Assembly (NCBI GenBank): GCA_035252015.1 | Contig: DATFDP010000247.1 | Location: forward strand, 1-44,692 | From: JAICWP01 sp035252015 | GTDB taxonomy: Bacteria > Acidobacteriota > Terriglobia > Terriglobales > Acidobacteriaceae | Direction of reading: 5' to 3' | Length of the DNA stretch: 44,692 nt | Shown: positions 6,559 to 15,669 of the stretch, piece after piece | Numbering within the stretch: position 1 is the first letter of the stretch | Layout of the letters: each line of letters starts with the position of its first letter | The notes under the pieces: generated by a model | Databases searched by the model: none | Told to the model about the DNA's origin: nothing | Seen by the model: only the letters and a program-made list of their open reading frames with translations | Program-made: the position numbers and the translations under genes

Positions 6559-7617
6559 GTGAAGACCTGGGACGTAGCCATCATCGGCGGCGGCATCATC
6601 GGCCTCTCGCTGGCGCTGGGCTTGCGCAAGCTTGGCGCTACCGTCCTGATTTTGGAACGAAATGAGCCGGGCCGCGAAGCTTCGCATGCTGCCGCCGGCA
6701 TGCTCGCCCAATGCGACCCCCACACCCCGGAGAAGCTGCGTTCCCTGTCCATGGCCAGTTTTCAGCTCTATCCCGAGTTCGTGCACGAACTGGAGGACGA
6801 GTCGGGCCAGCACGTGGACCTGCGCCGGGAAGGTTCCATCATCCTGGATGGCGACGGGACGTCGCTCTGCCGCGATTCTCAGGCACTTACGCAGCCGCAA
6901 CTCGCCAACCTCGAGCCCTGCCTGGCCGCTTCGGCGACGCGGGGCGAATTTTGGCCGGAAGCCAGCGTGGACCCGCGCGCACTGATTGCGGCCGCGCTCA
7001 AGGCGGCCAAGCACCGGGAAATCGAGATCGCCTCCGGCGCGCCCGTACTGGAAGTACAGGTGGCGCAGGGAAAGGCCAGCGGGGTGAAAACCGCGAAAAC
7101 CCACTTCCCCTCAGCCGGGGTTGTAAATTGCGCCGGCGCCTGGGCGGGACAGATCGCGGGCGCACCATCCTTCCCCACGCGTCCGGTGAAAGGGCAAATG
7201 CTGTCCGTCATTGCGCCTCGCCGCGACTTTTTGCACCACGTGGTGCGCGGACCCGGCGCCTACCTGGTGCCGCGCAGCGACGGCCGCATCCTGGTCGGCG
7301 CCACGCAGGAAGAAGCTGGATTCGATAAGCGCACTGACGCCAGCACCATCCAGTGCCTGCACCAGGCGGCGGCCAATCTGGCGCCGGAATTGGGGCAAGC
7401 TCGCATGCTGGAGGCGTGGGCCGGATTGCGTCCAGGTACACCCGACAAACTTCCGATACTAGGCGCCACTTCCCTGTCCGGCTACTTTGTTGCCACGGGC
7501 CATTTTCGCGACGGTATCCTGCTGGCGCCGGTCACGGCTCTAGTAATGACGCAGGTAGTGCGCAGCGCGCAGCCGGAATTCGATATCTCCGCTTTTTCTA
7601 CGGCGCGCTTCGGGTAG
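6559..7617 (+). CDS. thiO: Glycine oxidase ThiO (FAD-dependent)
   Basis: A 352-residue DAO-family flavoenzyme. The N-terminal Rossmann motif is AIIGGGIIGLSLALGL with Glu33 at the end of strand 2. The C-terminal stretch ATGHFRDGILLAPVTA closely matches the GHYRNGILLAP signature of ThiO. ThiO oxidises glycine to iminoglycine (dehydroglycine), which supplies the C2-N3 unit of the thiazole ring of thiamine in aerobes. No other thi gene is nearby and no TPP riboswitch is visible upstream. The start is a GTG at 6559. A general D-amino acid oxidase is the alternative, but length and motif favour ThiO. Confidence 0.8.
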   Translation: MKTWDVAIIGGGIIGLSLALGLRKLGATVLILERNEPGREASHAAAGMLAQCDPHTPEKLRSLSMASFQLYPEFVHELEDESGQHVDLRREGSIILDGDGTSLCRDSQALTQPQLANLEPCLAASATRGEFWPEASVDPRALIAAALKAAKHREIEIASGAPVLEVQVAQGKASGVKTAKTHFPSAGVVNCAGAWAGQIAGAPSFPTRPVKGQMLSVIAPRRDFLHHVVRGPGAYLVPRSDGRILVGATQEEAGFDKRTDASTIQCLHQAAANLAPELGQARMLEAWAGLRPGTPDKLPILGATSLSGYFVATGHFRDGILLAPVTALVMTQVVRSAQPEFDISAFSTARFG

Positions 7618-7628
7618 TCAGGGCCATT

Positions 7629-7705
7629 CACCGCCGAGCACGCCGAGATCGCCTAGAAATCCCTTATTCAGAATCATTCTTGGCGCTCTTTGCGTCTCAG
7701 CGGTG
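7629..7705. repeat. Dispersed inverted repeat (GCCGAG / CTCAGCGG type)
   Basis: CACCGCCGAG (7629-7638) and CTCAGCGGTG (7696-7705) are the outer ends of an imperfect inverted repeat of about 25 bp per arm. It is made of short GCCGAG- and GCGTC-like units. Sequences of this style are scattered in many bacterial genomes and give spurious translations containing TAETQR, as here on the minus strand. It fills the gap between thiO and the dipeptidase gene. Confidence 0.55.
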
Positions 7706-7797
7706 AGTCTGGTTTGCTTGTCACAGCCGCTTCTTTGGCCTTCGGGTATACTTTCTGGTCGTCGCAACGCCACACAACTCTGAACAGGGAGAGGCTT

Positions 7798-9177
7798 ATG
7801 TCCACCGCCGCCGTTGATTACGCCCGTCAGAACCAGCAGCGCTTTCTCAGCGAACTCAAGGACCTGCTCCGCATTCCCAGCGTGAGCACCCTGCCTGACC
7901 ACAAAGACGATGTGCGCAAGGCTGCCGAGTTCGTGGCCGCGGAAATGAAGCGCATCGGCCTGGAACACGTGGAGGTCATCAAAACCGAAGGCCACCCCCT
8001 GGTTTATGGCGACTGGCTGCATGCCTCGGGCAAGCCCACCGCGCTCTGCTACGGACACTACGATGTGCAGCCGCCCGACCCGCTGGATGAGTGGAAGTCG
8101 CCGCCCTTCGACCCCACGGAGCGCAACCAGAACCTCTATGCCCGCGGCGCCGTGGACGACAAGGGCCAGATGTACATGCACCTTAAAGCGCTGGAAGCGC
8201 TGATGAAGACCGGCAACGGCAAGCTGCCGCTAAATGTGCGCCTGCTCATCGAAGGCGAGGAGGAAGTGGGCGGCGAATCCATCGCCGCATTCGTGCGCGA
8301 GCATCCCGAACGGCTGAAGTCCGACTTTGCCCTGGTGTCGGACACGGAAATGTTTGCCCCGGAGACGCCCAGCCTGTGCGTCGGCCTACGCGGCATGTGC
8401 TACACCGAACTGGAAGCCAGCGGCCCCATGACCGACCTGCACTCCGGCGTCTATGGCGGCGCTGCCCCCAATCCGTTTGAGGCGCTGGCCCGCATCATCG
8501 GCAAGCTGAAAGACGAAAGCGGCAAGGTGCTGATCCCGCATTTCTACGACCGCGTTCAGAAGCCCACGAACGACGAGTTGAAAGCCTGGGACCGCCTGCC
8601 CTTCAATGAGGAGCACTACCGGAAGACCGAAGTTGGCTCCAAGGTGTTGACCGGTGAGTCCGGCTATTCGGTGCTCTACCGCACCTGGGCGCGGCCCACG
8701 CTGGAAGTGCACGGCATGCCGGGCGGCTTCACCGGCTATGGCGCCAAAACAGTGATCCCGGCGCGCGCCAGCGCCAAGGTTTCCATGCGCCTGGTGCCCG
8801 ACCAGCGGCCGGATGAAATCTGGAAGATTTACAACGATTTCGTTCAGTCCATCGTTCCTAAGGGGATCGCGGTGAAGATCAAGCAGTGGAGCATTGCCGA
8901 CCCCATCGTGGTCAGCACCGACAACAAGTACATCAAGGCTTCGGCACAGGCCATGCACGACGTGTTCAAGAAAGACACGGTTTACATTCGCTCCGGCGGG
9001 TCTATTCCCATCGTGGCAGATTTCGAGAAGGCGCTCAAGATTCCCAGCGTGATGATGGGCTTTGGGCTGCCTGACGACAACCTGCACGCGCCCAACGAAA
9101 AGTTCCACATCCCCAATTTTTACCGTGGGATTGAGAGCATCATCCGCTTCTTCCAGATTGTGGGCGGCGCGGCCTAG
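7798..9177 (+). CDS. M20 family metallo-dipeptidase
   Basis: A 459-residue zinc peptidase of the M20 family, similar to CNDP-type dipeptidases. Metal and catalytic residues can be read: His87 (YGHYDVQ), bridging Asp120 (ARGAVDDKGQ), general base Glu155 and ligand Glu156 (EGEEEVGG), Asp182 (SDTEM) and a C-terminal His in LHAPNEKFHIPN. A lid/dimerisation domain lies between about 200 and 320. No signal peptide is present, so it is probably cytosolic and hydrolyses dipeptides for nitrogen supply. The start at 7798 (MSTAAVDYA) follows GGGAGAGG with good spacing; an earlier in-frame start at 7690 would run into the upstream repeat. It stands alone between thiO and the hexosaminidase gene. Confidence 0.9.
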   Translation: MSTAAVDYARQNQQRFLSELKDLLRIPSVSTLPDHKDDVRKAAEFVAAEMKRIGLEHVEVIKTEGHPLVYGDWLHASGKPTALCYGHYDVQPPDPLDEWKSPPFDPTERNQNLYARGAVDDKGQMYMHLKALEALMKTGNGKLPLNVRLLIEGEEEVGGESIAAFVREHPERLKSDFALVSDTEMFAPETPSLCVGLRGMCYTELEASGPMTDLHSGVYGGAAPNPFEALARIIGKLKDESGKVLIPHFYDRVQKPTNDELKAWDRLPFNEEHYRKTEVGSKVLTGESGYSVLYRTWARPTLEVHGMPGGFTGYGAKTVIPARASAKVSMRLVPDQRPDEIWKIYNDFVQSIVPKGIAVKIKQWSIADPIVVSTDNKYIKASAQAMHDVFKKDTVYIRSGGSIPIVADFEKALKIPSVMMGFGLPDDNLHAPNEKFHIPNFYRGIESIIRFFQIVGGAA

Positions 9178-9352
9178 CATCGGATTCGATCCCGTCTCGG
9201 GGTTACGCCCGCCATGGTTTGCGACAACCCTTAGCAACGCGCATCGGCCGCGGCGAGGGCTGCGGCCGAGGTAGGCGAAAGTAATCTTGCTCCCACAGCC
9301 GTGCTTTCTATATTCTGCTCAGTCCGCGTCATCATTGGAGATTCCGCTACGC

Positions 9353-11458
9353 ATGCGTACGCCCGCGCTTGTCCTCATCCTGCTCGTATCATTCATGTCG
9401 CTTACGAACGCACAGCCGGAAATGCAAACGCAGCCGCAACCTGACCTCATGCCGCTGCCGCAGAGCGTGCGATTGAGTGCCGGGCAACTGGTCATCACTC
9501 AATCTTTTTCGGTGGGCTTTACCGGCGAGAAAGATGCGCGACTCCAGGCCGCTGCCGCCCGTTTCCTGCGCCGCCTGACGCGGCAAACCGCGATGCCCCT
9601 GAACTCGCAGCCCAGCGACAGCGCCAGCGCCACCCTGCTCATCGCGGCCGAGCACGCCAGCAAGGAGTATCCCGAGCTGGGGGAGGATGAGTCCTACAAT
9701 CTGCAGGTGACGCCCACCAGTGCCCGTATCACCGCGCCCACTACCCTGGGAGCCCTGCACGCCCTGCAGACCTTTTTGCAGCTGGTGCAGCCCACGCCCG
9801 CGGGTTTCGCCGTGCCAGCCCTGGTCATCCATGATCAGCCGCGCTTTCCCTGGCGGGGACTGATGCTCGATGTGGCCCGCCGCTTTGAGCCTATGACCGC
9901 GGTCAAGCGCGCCGTGGATGGCATGGAAGCGGTGAAGCTGAACGTCCTCCATCTTCACCTTTCCGACGACCAGGGCTTTCGCGTGGAGAGCAAAGTCTTT
10001 CCCAAGCTGCAGGAGAAGGGCTCCGACGGGCTCTACTACACCCAGGACGACATTCGCGACCTGATCGCCTATGCCGCTGATCGCGGAATCCGCGTGATCC
10101 CGGAGTTCGATATGCCCGGGCATAGCATCTCCTGGTTTGTCGGTTACCCCGAGCTGTCCAGCGGCCCCGGCCCGTATGAGATCGAGCGCACCTGGGGAAT
10201 CCACAACCCCGCCATGGATCCCACCAGGGAGAGCACCTACAAATTCCTGGACAAGTTTGTGGACGAAATGGCCGGCCTCTTCGCCGATCACTACTTTCAT
10301 ATTGGCGGCGACGAGGTCAACGGAAAGCAGTGGGACGCCAATCCCAAGATACAGGAGTTCATGCGCGGCCACGGCATCAAGAACGATGCCGACTTACAGG
10401 CTTACTTCAACTCTCATCTGGAAAAGATTGTCAGCAAACATCACAAGATCATGATCGGCTGGGACGAGATTCTCCGGCCTGACATGCCTACCACCATCGT
10501 GATCCAGTCCTGGCGTGGCCAGGCCTCGCTGGCCCAGGCGGCCAAGCAGGGCTATCGCGGGCTGCTTTCCAGCGGCTACTACCTCGACCTGATGTGGCCG
10601 GCTGTCATGCATTACGACGTGGACCCGCTGTCGGGTGATGCGGCTCGGCTTAGCCCGGAGGAGCAGCAACGCATTCTGGGCGGAGAGGCCTGCCTGTGGT
10701 CAGAGTATGTTTCGCCGGAAAATTTTGACTCCAGGCTCTGGCCTCGCACCGCCGTGGTTGCCGAGCGCCTGTGGTCGCCGGCAAGTGTGCGCGATGTGGA
10801 TTCCATGTACCAGCGGCTTGCGGTCATGAGCACCTGGCTGGAGTGGCTGGGAAACACTCACGTCTCCAGTTATTACATCATGCTCCATCGCCTGGCTGGC
10901 CAGGAAGATATGGCGCCGCTCAAGGTGCTGGCGGATGTGGTGGAACCGGTGAAGGACTATACCCGCGAAGATCTGGCGGCCACGCCGGCCACCAGCCTCA
11001 GTCCCATGAACCGGCTGGTGGATGCGGTGCCGCCGGAAAGCGAAACCGGGCGCCAATTCGCCGGGCTGGTGCAGCAGGTAACGGTGGGCAAAGCCTCGCC
11101 CGCCGTCTACACGCGCTTGCGCGCCGAGCTCAGCCAGTGGGCAGGCAATGACGCTCGCCTGCAACCGCTGCTGCAAAAATCATTTCTGCTGAAGGAAGTT
11201 GCTCCCCTTTCGCGAAATCTGGCCGAATGCGCCGAAACCGGGCTGCAGGCCCTCGACTATCTCAGCCACGGCCAGAGGCCGCCTTCGGGATGGGCCGCAC
11301 AGCAGATGGGCATGCTGCAGCAGGCGCAAAAACCAGGACACGCGCAGTTGCTGCTCATGGTGGCACCGCCAGTGGAAGCGCTGGTGCGTGCCAGCGCCGG
11401 CATGTCTGCCACCTCTAGTAGAAACAAGCGCCCGTGGGCGGTTGGCGGGAAACGGTAA
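9353..11458 (+). CDS. Beta-N-acetylhexosaminidase, GH20
   Basis: A 701-residue secreted glycoside hydrolase. Residues 1-20 form a signal peptide ending before QPEMQ. An N-terminal GH20b-like domain (about 30-160, MPLPQSVRLSAGQL) precedes the TIM barrel (about 165-510). The catalytic pair Asp320-Glu321 is in HIGGDEVNG, and PGHS (255-258) is also conserved. GH20 enzymes release terminal GlcNAc/GalNAc with substrate-assisted catalysis, so the role is likely chitin, glycoprotein or peptidoglycan sugar use in the periplasm. Residues after about 520 form a helical C-terminal extension. The start at 9353 was chosen for its signal peptide; a start at 9287 would place 22 residues before it. Apparently monocistronic. 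Confidence 0.92.
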   Translation: MRTPALVLILLVSFMSLTNAQPEMQTQPQPDLMPLPQSVRLSAGQLVITQSFSVGFTGEKDARLQAAAARFLRRLTRQTAMPLNSQPSDSASATLLIAAEHASKEYPELGEDESYNLQVTPTSARITAPTTLGALHALQTFLQLVQPTPAGFAVPALVIHDQPRFPWRGLMLDVARRFEPMTAVKRAVDGMEAVKLNVLHLHLSDDQGFRVESKVFPKLQEKGSDGLYYTQDDIRDLIAYAADRGIRVIPEFDMPGHSISWFVGYPELSSGPGPYEIERTWGIHNPAMDPTRESTYKFLDKFVDEMAGLFADHYFHIGGDEVNGKQWDANPKIQEFMRGHGIKNDADLQAYFNSHLEKIVSKHHKIMIGWDEILRPDMPTTIVIQSWRGQASLAQAAKQGYRGLLSSGYYLDLMWPAVMHYDVDPLSGDAARLSPEEQQRILGGEACLWSEYVSPENFDSRLWPRTAVVAERLWSPASVRDVDSMYQRLAVMSTWLEWLGNTHVSSYYIMLHRLAGQEDMAPLKVLADVVEPVKDYTREDLAATPATSLSPMNRLVDAVPPESETGRQFAGLVQQVTVGKASPAVYTRLRAELSQWAGNDARLQPLLQKSFLLKEVAPLSRNLAECAETGLQALDYLSHGQRPPSGWAAQQMGMLQQAQKPGHAQLLLMVAPPVEALVRASAGMSATSSRNKRPWAVGGKR

Positions 11459-11632
11459 CGCGACAGCTCTTAGCTTGTTCGGGCTCGAACAGCGCTGTTC
11501 GGAAGCGGACAGTCACCACCTGAGTTAATTTTCTCTCCGACTCGATTTCTTCATATTTTGCAATACTTTACCGCGTTTAGAGCCGATGGTATCCAGAATG
11601 CTTTCCCTGGGAGCGAAGTGCGAGGCGGGCAT

Positions 11633-12781
11633 ATGCAAGTTGAATACAGCTCGGTTACTTCGAGCAACAAACCGCGAATCCTGCTGGCCGACGATCAGGG
11701 CATGGTTCTGGAAGCACTGCGCCTGCTGCTGAAGCAGGAGGGCTACGAGGCGGACGCGGTCACTCGCCCGGCAGAGGTGGTTTCCGCGCTGCAGGCTCGC
11801 GATTACGACCTGGTGCTGATGGACTTGAACTACACGCAGGACACGACGTCGGGCCGCGAAGGGCTGGACCTGCTCACTCGCATCCGCAACCTGGAAAAAG
11901 ATGTGCCCCTGGTGGTGATGACGGCATGGGGCAACATGGAGCTCGCGATAGAAGCCATGCGCCGCGGCGCCCGCGACTTTATCCAGAAGCCCTGGAACAA
12001 CCAGCATGTACTCGAAGCTTTGCGTACCCAGATAAGCGACCACAACCGAGCGCTGCGCCAGGCGGGTGATTGGAAACGCGAAATGACGGATGCCCAGGAG
12101 GTGCAGCAGCACTTTCTGGCGCAGCCGGTGCCTGAACTTCGCGGCTACAGGATTTGCGCCAGCTCGCGCCCGGCCAGAACTCTGGGCGGCGATTACTTCG
12201 AGGTGAGCAAGACCAGCGAAGGCGAGGCCGCCATCAGCATTGCCGACATCGCCGGCAAGGGTGTGGGCGCGGCCCTGATGATGTCCAGCCTGCAGGCCAT
12301 GTTGCGGTCGCTGCGCGGCCAGCCTCCTGAAGAAGTTTGTAGCGAACTGAACCGCATCCTCTGCCAGATTGCTCCGGCGGGAAAATTCATTTCCTTCTTC
12401 TATTGCTTGCTGGCGGAAGATCGGCGCCTAGCGTATTGCAATGCCGGTCACAATCCGCCCATCCTGGTGCGGGAAGACGGTACGGTAGTGCGCCCGCAGA
12501 GTGACGACGCCGTGCTGGCCTACTTCCAGGATTGGCGTTACCGCGAGCAGTCTATCGAGCTTCGTTCCGGAGACCGCCTGGTTCTGTTCACCGATGGCAT
12601 GGTTGAGGCGTTCGACGAACAGGGCCAGGAATTTGGCGATGAACGGCTGGTGCACCTGGCTGCCGCAAACCATCAGTTAGATGCCGATGGCCTGCATCAC
12701 CTGCTGACTTCCGCCGTGCTGGAGCACTGCGACGGCCGTCCCCAGGATGACGCCACGCTGGTGGTGGTGGCGGTGGAATAG
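11633..12781 (+). CDS. Response regulator with receiver and PP2C-type (SpoIIE) phosphatase domains
   Basis: A 382-residue signalling protein. The receiver domain (about 14-130) keeps Asp20-Asp21, phospho-acceptor Asp64 (LMDLNY), Thr97 (MTAWG) and Lys119 (IQKPW). A short helical linker leads to a SpoIIE/RsbU-like serine phosphatase (about 170-382) with metal-binding Asp187 (GGDYFE), Asp205 (ADIAGKG), Asp321 (FTDGM) and QDDATL near the end. Such proteins dephosphorylate anti-anti-sigma factors in partner-switching stress pathways when phosphorylated by a histidine kinase. No kinase, anti-sigma or STAS gene is adjacent, so its partners lie elsewhere. The start at 11633 has GAGG about 9 nt upstream; a start at 11558 is possible. 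The 174-bp gap before it holds nothing I recognise. Confidence 0.88.
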   Translation: MQVEYSSVTSSNKPRILLADDQGMVLEALRLLLKQEGYEADAVTRPAEVVSALQARDYDLVLMDLNYTQDTTSGREGLDLLTRIRNLEKDVPLVVMTAWGNMELAIEAMRRGARDFIQKPWNNQHVLEALRTQISDHNRALRQAGDWKREMTDAQEVQQHFLAQPVPELRGYRICASSRPARTLGGDYFEVSKTSEGEAAISIADIAGKGVGAALMMSSLQAMLRSLRGQPPEEVCSELNRILCQIAPAGKFISFFYCLLAEDRRLAYCNAGHNPPILVREDGTVVRPQSDDAVLAYFQDWRYREQSIELRSGDRLVLFTDGMVEAFDEQGQEFGDERLVHLAAANHQLDADGLHHLLTSAVLEHCDGRPQDDATLVVVAVE

Positions 12782-12881
12782 CTTGGCTTGCAGCGATTTA
12801 TCAACAACTTCCCACTTGAAACCGGCCCTTGGGCGCTTTGACTCTCCGGACAATGCCCGGGACACTGCAATCCGGGGCTGC

Positions 12882-14840
12882 CTAATGCTTCTGCCGGATG
12901 GGCCTGGGCAGACCGACTTTCGCCAGCAGCGCTTGGAAACGAGCGTCGGCGCGCAAGCTATCGAGATCAGGATCAGTAGCCATGAACTCCAGTTGGCCGT
13001 CGTGCTCGAGGTACGCCTTAGTCAGAAATTCGATAGCCCGGTCGCGGTTTCCCAGAGCGGCGTGGATACAAGCAATCTGATACGGCTCCGAAGCTGTGTG
13101 TGGTTGCCCTTCCAGCCGATTTACAATTTCTTGAGCACGGCGGCGCTCGCCGAAAACAGCGTAAGCATGGGCCAAGGTACCTGCCTTGAAATCGTCGGGA
13201 GGCCCACCTTTCAGGCTAAGCGCCTTCTTATGCTCAGCGATCGCCGCTTTATACTTTCCTAGATATTCGTAACTCCCGCCCAGACATATATGTGCTGGAG
13301 CGAAGCCGGCATCCAGCTCTATTACTTTGAGGCATGCTGCGGCGCTCTCTTCGAAGCGGTGGGCATTCCCAAGTACCTCGCCCAGATTGGTGCGGATGAT
13401 AAGCGAAATAGGATCCAACTGCTGTGCGAGCAGCATTTGGCGGAGCGATTCTTCGTGTCGTCCCATCACCGACAGGTAATGTGCATACAGCTGGTGGCCC
13501 CGAGCCGAGCTCGGGTTCAAACGTATCGCGGTGTCGTACTCGAACCCAGCTTCTTGCCACTTCCACTCCTCCTCATTCAGCAGTCCCAGTGAGGTGTGAC
13601 CGTCTCCCAGTTCATTATCCAGAAAGACGGCCTTCATCGCCGCAGCTTTGGCCCGCGGCACCGCCTGGATGGTCTGTTTTCCTCCATAAGCTGCGGACAA
13701 GATGTATGAGTCCGCCAATTGCGCCCAGGCTTGTGCAAAATTCGGATCTCTAGCGACAGCCTCCTCGCAGCTTTTAACGCTACGCTGCAAATCCGCGGCG
13801 GTCCTGCGTGACCAGAAATACCGGCATTTCAGGTAGGCGTCATACGCTTCGGGATTTACACGAGTGGCGGCGTTCGAAGTTAACCGCTCAAGGTCCGCAG
13901 TGTTCAGGGAAACGGCTTGGGTGATTGCTCTCGCGACCTGTCTCTGTAATTCCAGCACGTCTCCCGCATTCGCTTCAAACTCTTCCGCCCAGACGTGCCG
14001 ATCGGATCGGGCATCAATCAACTGTGCGGTTATGCGCACCTTGTCGCCCGATCGTGCCACCGAACCTTCCACGATTGCGTCCACTTGCAGGGTCCGGGCG
14101 ATCTCTGGCAGGGGTTTGCGGATTTGTTTGTACTGCATCACCGAAGTCCGGGAGATGACCCGCAGTGACTTGACCTGAGCTAGATGGGTGATTAACTCGT
14201 CAGTCATGCCATCGGCAAAGTATTCCTGCGAGGGATCTCCGGAGAGATTTTCCAGCGGCAGGACCGCTATCGCACTGATCGGGGTGCGTGCCGACGTGCG
14301 ATGTGTGTACCGGTACCAGCCAATCGCAAGGGCGAGGACCACCGCAACGATCGCTCCCGCAAACAAGGTCCGTCGGCCGGCGGATGAGGCTCGGAAGGAA
14401 GTGCGAACTGGCGTCGGAGTAGGTGTGGCGGCTGGAGCGGAGGAGGCAATCGCTGCCTTCCCTTGAACCGAGGTGGCGGTCGGCGGCTCTAAAACGGTCA
14501 CCGGAGGGACAAGGCGGTACCCTTTTCCCACCACCGTCTGGATGTACTTGGGGTTCTCCGCCCTGTCGTGCAGGCATATTCGGATTTTCCGAATGGCGGT
14601 ATTGATCCCCTGCTCGGCATCGAGATAGACCCCCTTGCCCCAAAGCCGCTCAATAACTTCTTCGCGGGTTACGAGCTCGCCCTGCTTTGACGCAAGAAGG
14701 ACGAGTAACTCCATCGGCAACCGCTCCAGCCGCAACAAACCGCCGTTGCGCCGAAGCTCGTAGCGCCCGAGGTCAAGTTCAGTATCGTTGAAGCGAATAA
14801 TCGGGCCCGGCATGCAGGCATCCACGCTCGCGCGCGCCAT
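12882..14840 (-). CDS. Winged-helix/TolB-like/TPR transmembrane regulator (CadC-like)
   Basis: A 652-residue protein with the composite layout common in acidobacteria. An OmpR/CadC-type winged helix is at about 14-113 (LVTREEVIERLWGKGVYLD, then VVGKGYRLV). A Pro/Ala/Thr linker and one membrane helix follow (about 158-176). Then comes a TolB/FlgO-like N-terminal domain (about 187-310, IAVLPLENLSGD, YFADGMTDEL), and tetratricopeptide repeats run from about 370 to 640. The DNA-binding part is predicted cytoplasmic and the TPR part periplasmic, so it probably senses an envelope signal and controls genes directly, without a kinase. The start at 14840 has a strong GGAGGTGG upstream. It is divergent from a small secreted protein, with an 11-bp tandem repeat between them. 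Confidence 0.85.
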   Translation of the reverse strand: MARASVDACMPGPIIRFNDTELDLGRYELRRNGGLLRLERLPMELLVLLASKQGELVTREEVIERLWGKGVYLDAEQGINTAIRKIRICLHDRAENPKYIQTVVGKGYRLVPPVTVLEPPTATSVQGKAAIASSAPAATPTPTPVRTSFRASSAGRRTLFAGAIVAVVLALAIGWYRYTHRTSARTPISAIAVLPLENLSGDPSQEYFADGMTDELITHLAQVKSLRVISRTSVMQYKQIRKPLPEIARTLQVDAIVEGSVARSGDKVRITAQLIDARSDRHVWAEEFEANAGDVLELQRQVARAITQAVSLNTADLERLTSNAATRVNPEAYDAYLKCRYFWSRRTAADLQRSVKSCEEAVARDPNFAQAWAQLADSYILSAAYGGKQTIQAVPRAKAAAMKAVFLDNELGDGHTSLGLLNEEEWKWQEAGFEYDTAIRLNPSSARGHQLYAHYLSVMGRHEESLRQMLLAQQLDPISLIIRTNLGEVLGNAHRFEESAAACLKVIELDAGFAPAHICLGGSYEYLGKYKAAIAEHKKALSLKGGPPDDFKAGTLAHAYAVFGERRRAQEIVNRLEGQPHTASEPYQIACIHAALGNRDRAIEFLTKAYLEHDGQLEFMATDPDLDSLRADARFQALLAKVGLPRPIRQKH

Positions 14841-14896
14841 TTTACACCACCTCCAAATCACCTTATTTCCAACGCTTTGCAGGTCTATCCAATGTT

Positions 14897-14918
14897 GATG
14901 CGGAATTGATGCGGAATT
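14897..14918. promoter_or_regulatory. 11-bp tandem direct repeat, possible winged-helix operator
   Basis: GATGCGGAATT occurs twice head to tail (14897-14907 and 14908-14918). Direct repeats about one helical turn apart are the usual binding sites of OmpR-family winged-helix domains. The repeat lies between the divergent winged-helix/TPR gene and the secreted-protein gene, so it is a good candidate for an autoregulatory operator. This is inference from spacing and place. Confidence 0.4.
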
Positions 14919-15000
14919 CATTGACGGCTGGCGTGGTGCCAGGGCAGCAATGTTCGGCGGCCCAAAACCGCAGTAACGCCGCCCTGGGAGGACACAACAA

Positions 15001-15624
15001 ATGGTGTTCCGTAGAATCTCGTCACTGGCTGTGATCGCAGCGTTCGCGTTCACAACCGTACTGGCCACCGCTCAAGATAGCAGCGACCTCCACACAATCA
15101 GGTTCGCTGAAGACGTACTCGCATTGGAGTACGTGGGCAACGTCAACAATAACGGTGCCAACTCCAACCAGTTTGGCTATTTCAGCTTTGTAACTCAGCT
15201 GCCTGCGTTCAATGGGACTCCTCAAGACGCAGCCCATGCCAACTTCACGTTCTTCACAGAAGCTGTCACACAACGCGTGACGACGAATGGCACCTTGCGC
15301 ATCGTCGACCGAACCGGCACGACGACGGTGTATCTGGCTACGTCGCCTCCCAATTTTGCTGACGCTGACTCGTTTCGGAGTGGGACAGCGATACAAGTCT
15401 CGACGCTGCAACAACAGGTGATTCTGGACACAACCACTGGCGACTTCAGCGTGGTGAACATTAATACGGTCACGGGTACATCTATCTTTGCCGTCGCCGG
15501 GCGAGACTATCAGCTTGCGAAGGTGGGCGATCGTTTCCGCACGCTTCTTCGCGGGAAAACGAACGCCGCTCCGCCCCCGGGATTTTTTATCGTCGGTTAC
15601 GCCGTGGGGGTGGGCAAAAACTGA
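15001..15624 (+). CDS. Secreted protein of unknown function
   Basis: A 207-residue protein with a clear signal peptide (1-25, cleavage after ATAQ). The mature part is rich in Thr, Asn and Val and looks beta-stranded, with few charged residues and no cysteines. I recognise no catalytic motif. The C-terminus (FFIVGYAVGVGKN) is glycine- and hydrophobic-rich. A good ribosome binding site (GGGAGGA) precedes the ATG by about 10 nt. The gene is divergent from the winged-helix/TPR regulator and may be its target. It converges with the VWA-protein gene, with 45 bp between the stops. Confidence 0.7.
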   Translation: MVFRRISSLAVIAAFAFTTVLATAQDSSDLHTIRFAEDVLALEYVGNVNNNGANSNQFGYFSFVTQLPAFNGTPQDAAHANFTFFTEAVTQRVTTNGTLRIVDRTGTTTVYLATSPPNFADADSFRSGTAIQVSTLQQQVILDTTTGDFSVVNINTVTGTSIFAVAGRDYQLAKVGDRFRTLLRGKTNAAPPPGFFIVGYAVGVGKN

Positions 15625-15669
15625 TTTTGGGGGTTTCCAATAAACTCCCCGAGTCTCTATTCGTGCTTC

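Noticed and set aside
14841..15068. N-terminal extension of the winged-helix regulator up to 15068
   Set aside because: It would overlap the divergent secreted-protein gene. The strong ribosome binding site and domain start place the real start at 14840.
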